This document shows, in pieces, positions 1-5,937 of a stretch of DNA of 7,003 bases. Made by a program: the position numbers and the translations under genes. This DNA is from Bacillota bacterium. Lineage in GTDB: Bacteria; Bacillota; Clostridia; Lachnospirales; Bianqueaceae. Every line of letters begins with the position of its first letter. Within the stretch, counting starts at the first letter, position 1. The notes beneath the pieces are model-generated. The model did no database searches and had not been told where the DNA came from. It saw only the letters and a program-made list of their open reading frames with translations. The stretch is taken from positions 1 to 7,003 of the forward strand of contig JAFVHC010000015.1 in the NCBI GenBank assembly GCA_017474705.1, given 5' to 3'.

Positions 1-1119
1 AGAAAGATCGTGTATGATGATCATGGGATGCCTTCTTCTTTTACGACAGAAACATTGAATCTATACGATCCTGAAGCGGTCCCAGAGATTCGAACAGCGA
101 CCATCACCTACGATCCCAAGGAACGCCGGATCCGTACGTCAAATCTGAGCACATATTATGTGGAGACAGATTCGGGAGAGGGGAACTATGTGCCGATCAC
201 CCAAAACTATTGGTTCGATGCGGAAGGTCGGCTCTTGAAGATCGAGAATGCCCATGAAAATACGATGTACTCTTATGATGAGCAGTCAGGGATCACGGGT
301 GCTTCAGCGCAGTTTACAGACTATGGCAACAGCATGGAGACGACCTTCGTCACAGGTGAGACCGGCTTGAAAAGCATTGTGAAGAGAAGTCCGGAGACGT
401 ACTATACGATGCAGGGATCGTATGACCGAAACCCGCACGCAGATATAACATATATCCATGAATCTTATGACTGGGCATATCCTGATTACAAAAGTCATAT
501 GGAAAAGACTATGACATGTTCTTATGATGATACAGGGCGTGTTCTTTCTCAGACGAATATCTATAAAGATGTTGATGCTTCCCTGTATCAGGAAGAGATC
601 CGTTTTACCTATGAGGGTGACAGCTTCGACGTAAAACGCATCGATTCAGACGAAGCGGATCTGCATCTGCAGTTTGATCATCAGTATGAGAAGGATCTGC
701 TGAAACAGGTTACGACCAAACAAGGAGCGTATGTCACAACAAAAACATACAGCTATGATTCATCGGGTCGGCTCATGAAGATCGAAACAAAGGGTGACAG
801 CTTCCATGAGGTCATTGGATTTGAGCAGAGATCGGTGTCAGATCCTGTGATCGCTTCATTCTTGCGATTGAAGCCGGAATATCTGACAGGGAACGAAGAT
901 GACGCCAGCAGTATGTTCGTTTTAGCAGCCGATACGAATCTATGGAATGAGCACTATTGCTACATGTGTGGACGGGAACTTCCGTTTTCGTATCAGACTT
1001 GTCCTTATTGTGGGACCAAGGTCAATTGCTCCTTGTATTATGCGGGGGATTATACCAGGTTGCCTCCCAGTTTGGGTCTGGCTAATCTTTGGACGATCGA
1101 TGGAGAACTCTTGCGCTGA
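1..1119 (+). CDS. YD-repeat-like protein with C-terminal zinc ribbon (5' partial)
   Basis: The reading frame is open from base 1 (R-K-I-V-Y-D-D...) to the TGA at 1117-1119, so the true start lies upstream. The GTG at position 10 has no good ribosome binding site and sits inside a YD motif. The visible 372 residues carry several degenerate YD/RHS-like units, such as YWFDAEGRLLKIE, CSYDDTGRVLSQT and YSYDSSGRLMKIE, spaced irregularly and joined by beta-strand-like, Tyr/Thr-rich stretches. Near the C-terminus is a Cys-x2-Cys-x10-Cys-x2-Cys zinc ribbon (CYMCGRELPF...CPYCG; Cys codons at 958, 967, 1000 and 1009), followed by about 34 more residues. YD repeats are usually found in secreted or surface shells, whereas a reduced four-Cys ribbon suggests the cytoplasm, so the location is unclear. 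No catalytic motif or toxin domain is visible and I do not know the function. Sampled lines average about 45% GC, lower than the genes downstream. The stop overlaps the next gene's ATG. Confidence 0.85.
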   Translation, partial: RKIVYDDHGMPSSFTTETLNLYDPEAVPEIRTATITYDPKERRIRTSNLSTYYVETDSGEGNYVPITQNYWFDAEGRLLKIENAHENTMYSYDEQSGITGASAQFTDYGNSMETTFVTGETGLKSIVKRSPETYYTMQGSYDRNPHADITYIHESYDWAYPDYKSHMEKTMTCSYDDTGRVLSQTNIYKDVDASLYQEEIRFTYEGDSFDVKRIDSDEADLHLQFDHQYEKDLLKQVTTKQGAYVTTKTYSYDSSGRLMKIETKGDSFHEVIGFEQRSVSDPVIASFLRLKPEYLTGNEDDASSMFVLAADTNLWNEHYCYMCGRELPFSYQTCPYCGTKVNCSLYYAGDYTRLPPSLGLANLWTIDGELLR

Positions 1120-2978
1120 TGATGATCACAAGTGAAACCAAACAGGGTCTCATCCGGTTGACGCTGGATGAGACCGTCTTGCAATATACGATCGAAGCTG
1201 AGGGCGTTCGCTGGTGTGGCGATCTTAACTGCCCTCCGACATTTGAGGACGCTGATGGCTGCCATCTTTTCACTGATCTGCAGTTTGAACACAGATTGGT
1301 GGAAAACGGTGTCGGCAGCGGGATCCGTTCTGTGTTTCGGAACAGAGAAACACCCGTATTTGAGACTTTTGTCTGGATCGAACGAGCTTCCGGTGTGGTG
1401 CGCTTTGAGTGGATCCCGCTGACTGAATGCGGCATCAAAAGTGTTTTATGGCCGGCGCCTTTCAGTTTTGCAGCAGATCGATCTGACTGGTATACATTGA
1501 TCACTAACGGCCAAGGTCTGCTGGTACCCAATGACTGGCCGGAACCGTTGACCAGTCTGCCTTTCGACGGAATGTTCCTGACCCACGGATGCTATATGCC
1601 CTGGTTCGGACAGGTCAAGGAAGGGGCAGGATATATCGCCATTGCGGAGACGCCGTGGAACGGAAAACTGAGGGTCCACCATGAAGGACCTGGCGAGACT
1701 ATAGCGCGGGTCGTTTGGGACAGCAGCCTGGGGCAGATGGACTACCGCAGGATCCTGGCCTTCTATTTCCGCAGCCGATGCGATCACAACGATCTGTGCA
1801 GGATCTACCGTGCGTATGTCATGGAACACGGCCTGGCTGCGACGCTCAAAGAAAAAGCTGCCCGGCTTCCTTCCGTTGAAAGGCTGGTCGGAGCTTCCTT
1901 TGTACACATGGGTATCAAAACGCACGTGGATCCGGATTCGTCTTTTTTTGATCCTGCGCAGCCGGAAAAGAACAACCATCTAACGACGTTCGATAAGCGT
2001 CGGGAGGAGCTGGCCGTCTATAAGAAACTTGGTGTCGAACGCCTGTATGTGCATTTAGATGGATGGGCTGAACCGGGATATGATAATCAGCATCCGGACT
2101 ATCTGCCTGCATGTGCAGAAGCGGGCGGCTGGGAAGGCATGCGTGCTTTGGCCGACAGCTTGCATGAGCAAGGATATCTCTTCGGGATCCACGATCAATA
2201 CCGGGATTATTATCACAAGGCACGATCCTTTGATCCGGCTTATGCGGTACAGAACGTAGACGGAACATATCCGGAGCATGCGCGTTGGGCTGGTGGACCG
2301 CAGAGCTATCTGTGCGGGAGCCAGGCGCCGTATTATGTGCGGCGCAACTTTGGGGAGATCCTGGAACATGTGCCGCTGGATGGTGCCTATCTGGATGTTT
2401 TCACCTGTAATGAGGGGGATGAATGTGCCGATCCGCACCATCGGATGACACGTAAAGATTGTTATGGATACCGCCGTCAGTGCTTCGATTGGCTGATTGC
2501 CCATGGGATCCTGCCCAGTTCCGAAGAAGTATCTGACTGGAGCATGCGGAGCCTGGTCTTCTGCCATTATGCGCCGTATGCGTTCCAACTGGAAGCTCCG
2601 GATGCCCCACGCAAGGGAGTACCCGTACCAATGTTCAATCTGGTCTATCACGATTGTGTGGTCATTCCCTGGATGATGGACCGGTATTCCGGACAGGACC
2701 ATATGCTGTACGCACTGCTCAACGGCGGTGCACCTTATGTGCGCAGAGATCCGGCCTATGTCGGCATCGATGGAGCATTCGCGGGCGAAGAGATCTCGAT
2801 CGAAGAAGCGGTGGAGCGGTCAAAGATCGTAAGCCGCCTGCACAAACAGATCGCTATGGAACGCATGCTGGAGCATCATTTCCTGGACGGCAGTTACGAT
2901 AAGCAAGAGACTATCTTCGAGACGCGGCGCGTCCGTGTGGATCTGAAGACCGGAACTTATGAAATCATCGAGGAATAA
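1119..2978 (+). CDS. GH101/GH129-like (DUF5696-like) cytoplasmic glycoside hydrolase
   Basis: This 619-residue protein has no signal peptide or membrane segment, so it should act in the cytoplasm. Residues 1 to about 245 look like an N-terminal beta-sandwich. Residues about 255-545 look like a (beta/alpha)8 barrel: VHLDGWAEPGYD (311-322), GIHDQYRDYY (356-365) and GAYLDVFT (422-429), then an EC-x4-H pattern (E435, C436, H441), and finally LPSSEEVSDW (465-474). I propose D426 as nucleophile and E469 (or E470) as acid/base. Their 43-residue spacing and the overall length match what I recall for the bifidobacterial GH129 alpha-N-acetylgalactosaminidase NagBb (Asp435/Glu478, about 630 residues); GH101 has a shorter spacing. 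That enzyme is also intracellular. The substrate is inferred: an alpha-GalNAc or related alpha-glycoside after uptake. I chose ATG 1119 because it overlaps the upstream stop (TGATG) with GGAG at 1102-1105. ATG 1122 is possible, and TTG 1089 has no good ribosome binding site. The next gene starts 1 base after the stop. Confidence 0.88.
   Translation: MMITSETKQGLIRLTLDETVLQYTIEAEGVRWCGDLNCPPTFEDADGCHLFTDLQFEHRLVENGVGSGIRSVFRNRETPVFETFVWIERASGVVRFEWIPLTECGIKSVLWPAPFSFAADRSDWYTLITNGQGLLVPNDWPEPLTSLPFDGMFLTHGCYMPWFGQVKEGAGYIAIAETPWNGKLRVHHEGPGETIARVVWDSSLGQMDYRRILAFYFRSRCDHNDLCRIYRAYVMEHGLAATLKEKAARLPSVERLVGASFVHMGIKTHVDPDSSFFDPAQPEKNNHLTTFDKRREELAVYKKLGVERLYVHLDGWAEPGYDNQHPDYLPACAEAGGWEGMRALADSLHEQGYLFGIHDQYRDYYHKARSFDPAYAVQNVDGTYPEHARWAGGPQSYLCGSQAPYYVRRNFGEILEHVPLDGAYLDVFTCNEGDECADPHHRMTRKDCYGYRRQCFDWLIAHGILPSSEEVSDWSMRSLVFCHYAPYAFQLEAPDAPRKGVPVPMFNLVYHDCVVIPWMMDRYSGQDHMLYALLNGGAPYVRRDPAYVGIDGAFAGEEISIEEAVERSKIVSRLHKQIAMERMLEHHFLDGSYDKQETIFETRRVRVDLKTGTYEIIEE
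2970..2974 (+). promoter_or_regulatory. Ribosome binding site deciding the ATG 2980 start
   Basis: GAGGA lies five bases before ATG 2980, inside the last codons of the glycoside hydrolase gene. It favours ATG 2980 over the in-frame ATG at 2959, which has no comparable purine run and would overlap the upstream gene by 20 bases. Initiation here can be coupled to termination at the TAA just upstream. Confidence 0.7.
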
Positions 2979-2979
2979 T

Positions 2980-4038
2980 ATGGACAGACGCAGTATCGAT
3001 CGGCCGGATTGGAGCCGGATCGTGAAACGGACCATGCATCGCAGACCGGTCTCGATCGACGGCCATGCAGGGCTAGCACACATCCTGATCATGGATGAGA
3101 TCAGGGAACCCCTGGTGAAAAACGGGATCACGATCGTTGCCAAGGACATGACCTGGCTGCAGATCGCGCTCCGCGATACGCGGTACTGGCTTACGGCCAT
3201 GTTCGATGCGGACAACCGTCTGGTGCAGATCTATTTCGATATTGCGGCCGCGGTCCATTTCGACGACCCCAAGGTCCCGACGTTCGACGATATGTATCTG
3301 GATCTGGTCCTGTATCCGGATGGCCATTATATGGTCCTGGATGAAGAAGAGCTGGATCTGGCGCTGGATGCGGGAGAGATCACGGAAGAAGCGGCCGAAA
3401 CAGCGAGGCTCGATTTGAAAAAGCTCATCGGGTTCCTCCAGGAGCACGCACAGGAAGTGATGCAGTTCTGCACTCGTACGATGATCGAATTGAAGAGCGA
3501 AGCGCTGCATACGGAGTTCCGTGAAGCATTGACGCGGGACGGTGTTCCTAAAGGGATCATCCGGGATAAACACGGGAAGAAAGAGGCAGGCGAATATTTC
3601 CGTCATGTGATCCTGATCCTGAAAACAGAGGACAGCCCGGCCCCGGGTGCCGGAGAAGGATGGTATATTTCTCAGCAAAGATCATTGAAGGCCCGTCATT
3701 TCCCCGGAAAGTGGGACGTGACCGGGGGCGGGGTCCTTGCTTTTGAAACGTTGGAGGAAGCAGGTGTCCGTGAGGCAAAAGAGGAACTTGGCCTGGACAT
3801 AGATCCGGCTTCTCTCAAGCCATTTTATACCTATTATGCAGACTGGGATGATGGTACAGGGCTCATCCTGACCATGTTCAGCTGTCGTGTGGCCGTGCCT
3901 ACAGATGGGTTCCGCTGGAACGAGCGGGAAGTCAATAACGTGGATGTCGTTCCATTAGCGGTTTTTCTGGAACAAGTCAGAGACCATAATGATGTGGATT
4001 TTTGCGATGCGATCAGGAGGATCGACGCAGCGATCTGA
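2980..4038 (+). CDS. DUF402-Nudix hydrolase fusion protein
   Basis: This is a 352-residue soluble protein with two phosphohydrolase-type domains. Residues about 15-165 resemble DUF402 (Ntdp/FomD-like nucleoside di/triphosphatases): W59 and W70, an IYFDI strand (84-88), DDMYLDLVLYPDG (103-115), then the acidic LDEEELDLAL (120-129) and a G-x-I-x6-A stretch. Residues about 178-352 form a Nudix domain: RHVILIL (208-214), ISQQRSLKARHFPGKWDVTGG (230-250), and a perfect Nudix box G-x5-E-x7-R-E-A-K-E-E-L-G-L from G250 to L272 (metal ligands from R264, E265, E268, E269). The EALTRDGVPKG entry and the pattern around it resemble IDI/YfcD-type Nudix proteins, so a diphosphate substrate is likely, but which one is not shown. 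Both domains look intact. In known families both hydrolyse diphosphate-linked nucleotides with divalent metal; two in one chain could act on successive or related substrates (inference). A 19-base gap separates it from the MoxR gene. Confidence 0.92.
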   Translation: MDRRSIDRPDWSRIVKRTMHRRPVSIDGHAGLAHILIMDEIREPLVKNGITIVAKDMTWLQIALRDTRYWLTAMFDADNRLVQIYFDIAAAVHFDDPKVPTFDDMYLDLVLYPDGHYMVLDEEELDLALDAGEITEEAAETARLDLKKLIGFLQEHAQEVMQFCTRTMIELKSEALHTEFREALTRDGVPKGIIRDKHGKKEAGEYFRHVILILKTEDSPAPGAGEGWYISQQRSLKARHFPGKWDVTGGGVLAFETLEEAGVREAKEELGLDIDPASLKPFYTYYADWDDGTGLILTMFSCRVAVPTDGFRWNEREVNNVDVVPLAVFLEQVRDHNDVDFCDAIRRIDAAI

Positions 4039-4043
4039 GAAAT

Positions 4044-4050
4044 AAGGGAG
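4044..4050 (+). promoter_or_regulatory. Strong ribosome binding site for the MoxR gene
   Basis: AAGGGAG lies seven bases before GTG 4058 and supports that non-ATG start. The 19-base gap (4039-4057) holds only this site, with no room for a terminator or a complete promoter. Confidence 0.8.
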
Positions 4051-4057
4051 TTTAATC

Positions 4058-5017
4058 GTGAGTGAATTAAGAGACCATGCGGAAGTGCTGCTCAGCCGGA
4101 TCCAGGAAGTGATCCTGGGCAAGGAGCAGGAGGTAAGAGAGGTCTTTCTGGCATTGGCTGCCGGAGGCAACGTTCTGTTGGAGGATATCCCCGGTGTCGG
4201 GAAAACGACCCTTGCGTTGTGCCTGGCAAAGCTGATCGACCTGGATTATAAACGGGTCCAGTTCACACCGGATGTCATGCCTTCTGACCTGACGGGATTT
4301 TCAGTCTATCGGCCGCAGGACGGTACCTTCGTGTATCAGAAGGGCAGTCTGTTCTGCCAGCTCCTGTTAGCGGATGAGATCAACCGGACGCTGCCTAAGA
4401 CGCAGTCCGCCCTTTTGGAGGCGATGGAGGAGAAGAAAGTGACAGTCGAAGGGGTGACCCGTACACTTCCAACGCCGTTCTTCGTCATCGCAACACAGAA
4501 CGTGAAAAACGCATCCGGCACTATGCCTTTGCCGGAATCGCAGATGGACCGTTTCATCATCTCGGAGAGCCTGGGCCTTCCGGACTATGACAGTGAACTG
4601 AAACTGGCCATGGAAACAACGGAAGAAAGCCGCATTGCGAGGCTGGAACTGAAGCCCTGTATCACGGCAGAAGAAATGCTGATGATCCAGAAGAAAGCAC
4701 AGGAGATCTTCGTGCAGGAAGACGTTGCAAGATACCTGCTGGATCTGATCACAGCGACCAGAAACGATCCATATCTGGAGCGGGGAGCGGGGCCGAGAGC
4801 GACGATCGCCTTGATGCGCATGGCGCGTACGGCTGCCTGGCTCAAAGGTCGTGAATATGTCCGTCCATTCGACGTGGCAGAGCAGTTCCCTTATGTGGTC
4901 CGCCACAGGATCACGGAAAGCCGGGTCGCTCAGATCGATCATAAAGATAAAGATCAGATCATCAAGGAGATCCTGGATAGGGTCAAAGCACCGGCGATAC
5001 GAAGGTCGACCCGATGA
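4058..5017 (+). CDS. MoxR-family AAA+ ATPase
   Basis: This 319-residue cytoplasmic ATPase matches the usual MoxR length (about 310-330). In order: Walker A PGVGKTT (45-51, K49), the family-typical FTPDVMPSDLTG (69-80), Walker B LLADEINR (103-110, D106 and E107), the conserved KTQSALLEAMEE...VTVEG block (114-132), sensor 1 in IATQN (144-148), LPESQMDRF with candidate arginine finger R165 (158-166), and sensor 2 in GAGPRA (R247). The C-terminal lid has GREYVRPFDV and VRHRI (264-285). All ATPase residues look intact. MoxR proteins form hexameric rings that help mature or remodel partner complexes. Here the partners are probably the DUF58 and transglutaminase-like proteins encoded directly downstream, a widely conserved gene order. 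Start GTG 4058 is set by AAGGGAG; the stop overlaps the next start (ATGA). Confidence 0.97.
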   Translation: MSELRDHAEVLLSRIQEVILGKEQEVREVFLALAAGGNVLLEDIPGVGKTTLALCLAKLIDLDYKRVQFTPDVMPSDLTGFSVYRPQDGTFVYQKGSLFCQLLLADEINRTLPKTQSALLEAMEEKKVTVEGVTRTLPTPFFVIATQNVKNASGTMPLPESQMDRFIISESLGLPDYDSELKLAMETTEESRIARLELKPCITAEEMLMIQKKAQEIFVQEDVARYLLDLITATRNDPYLERGAGPRATIALMRMARTAAWLKGREYVRPFDVAEQFPYVVRHRITESRVAQIDHKDKDQIIKEILDRVKAPAIRRSTR

Positions 5018-5937
5018 AAAAAGTAGTTTTGCTGATCCTGATCGGCATTTTATGGTATCTGGCTGCAATGTACAATTCCTATCTGCTGTTAGGAGCGAGC
5101 ATGGCTGCTGCCATGATGCTTGTACTGTTCCTTCTGCCGAGGATCCAACGATATGGGTATTCCGCGGCGTTTACCCTTCCTGCTCAGACCATGACCAAAG
5201 GTGCAGAAGAACAGCTGCAGCTCTTGAGCCGCAAACGTGGCCTTCTTCCGCTGGCACATTTGCGTTACGATATGTTGATACAGTATGAAGGCCAGAAGAA
5301 GCCGGTTCGGCTGCGATATGCAGGCGGTTCGCACGGCAGTACGAATCGACTGGATCTTCCTTTCGTGCCTTCGCTCTGCGGGATGCTGACAGTACGCTTG
5401 CACAAGGCACGGATCTATGATCCTTTGGGCATCTTTTCGAGCGGAAAGAAGCAGAACAGCAGTATCCGCCTTGCGGTCCTGCCGCAGATGAACACCCGCA
5501 ACCAGGTCCTTTCCAAAAGTGTCGATCTGCGTGAGGATCGTCCGGGTGAAGAACCGGATATGGGACCGGGTATGCAGGGAGATCTGCGTCAGATCCGTGA
5601 ATGGCAGCCCGGAGACAGACCTTCCAGGATCCACTGGAACCTGACGGCCCGTCTGCAGGAGACGATGGTACGGGAATGGAATGAAGAGACCAGTAATGTC
5701 CGGACGCTGCGATTAGAAAAGGAACCAAAGCAATATACGGCGGAAGATGCGGATCGATTCTACGAAGAACTGGCGGACGATGTTCAGACCGTTCTTGAGG
5801 AAGGCAGCATGGTACGCGCATCATGGAAAGACGCGGCCGGGATCCCTTCAGAAATGACGATCCGTGAAAACGCGGATCTTGAGAGTCTGCTGCTCAGGCT
5901 CATGGACAGCCGTTGGCTGTGGGAGGGACAGACATGA
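5014..5937 (+). CDS. DUF58 domain membrane protein
   Basis: This 307-residue protein starts with two hydrophobic segments (about 4-20 and 23-41) that form a membrane hairpin, followed by a soluble domain. The DUF58 signature is clear: GDLRQIREWQPGD (189-201), then IHWNLTAR (206-213) and an LQETMVREW strand (214-222). It is preceded by YDPLGIF (135-141), the usual D-PLGLF-like turn of the family. DUF58 proteins are encoded next to MoxR ATPases and are thought to be their partners; the molecular role is not established. The chain ends about 85 residues after the signature, without an obvious complete von Willebrand A domain. ATG 5014 overlaps the MoxR stop by four bases (ATGA) with AAGG at 5002-5005. 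Its own TGA overlaps the next ATG in the same way, so the three genes are probably translationally coupled. Confidence 0.95.
   Translation: MKKVVLLILIGILWYLAAMYNSYLLLGASMAAAMMLVLFLLPRIQRYGYSAAFTLPAQTMTKGAEEQLQLLSRKRGLLPLAHLRYDMLIQYEGQKKPVRLRYAGGSHGSTNRLDLPFVPSLCGMLTVRLHKARIYDPLGIFSSGKKQNSSIRLAVLPQMNTRNQVLSKSVDLREDRPGEEPDMGPGMQGDLRQIREWQPGDRPSRIHWNLTARLQETMVREWNEETSNVRTLRLEKEPKQYTAEDADRFYEELADDVQTVLEEGSMVRASWKDAAGIPSEMTIRENADLESLLLRLMDSRWLWEGQT
5921..5926 (+). promoter_or_regulatory. Ribosome binding site for the transglutaminase-like gene
   Basis: GGGAGG lies seven bases before ATG 5934, inside the 3' end of the DUF58 gene. It makes that start the clear choice even though it overlaps the upstream stop. 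Confidence 0.75.

Noticed and set aside
1089..1118. TTG at 1089 as start of the glycoside hydrolase
   Set aside because: It lacks a good ribosome binding site and would overlap the upstream gene by 31 bases; ATG 1119 in a TGATG junction with GGAG upstream is better.
1..1119. Polymorphic RHS toxin with C-terminal toxin domain
   Set aside because: No RHS core hallmark (such as the DPxGxxD-type boundary) is visible, the YD units are sparse, the C-terminus is a zinc ribbon, and no immunity-like small gene follows.
2055..2702. Minus-strand open frame of 215 codons opposite the glycoside hydrolase
   Set aside because: No family motif, and it overlaps the catalytic part of a well-supported gene; best explained by codon bias of the plus-strand gene.
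3084..3105. Inverted repeat CCTGATC / GATCAGG with an 8-base loop
   Set aside because: Only 7 bp, inside the DUF402 coding region, with no U-tract; expected by chance given the many GATC sites.
4930..4965. Local repetition of GATC/AAAGAT units
   Set aside because: It encodes a Lys/Asp/Ile-rich helix near the MoxR C-terminus, with no regular period or copy number.
4367..5068. Long minus-strand open frame of 233 codons opposite the MoxR gene
   Set aside because: It lies opposite a gene with every MoxR motif, has no recognisable domain, and its His/Arg/Cys-rich composition is typical of an antisense shadow.
5171..5824. Minus-strand open frame of 217 codons opposite the DUF58 gene
   Set aside because: Low-complexity Ser/Ala/Arg-rich translation with no domain, opposite a clear DUF58 gene.
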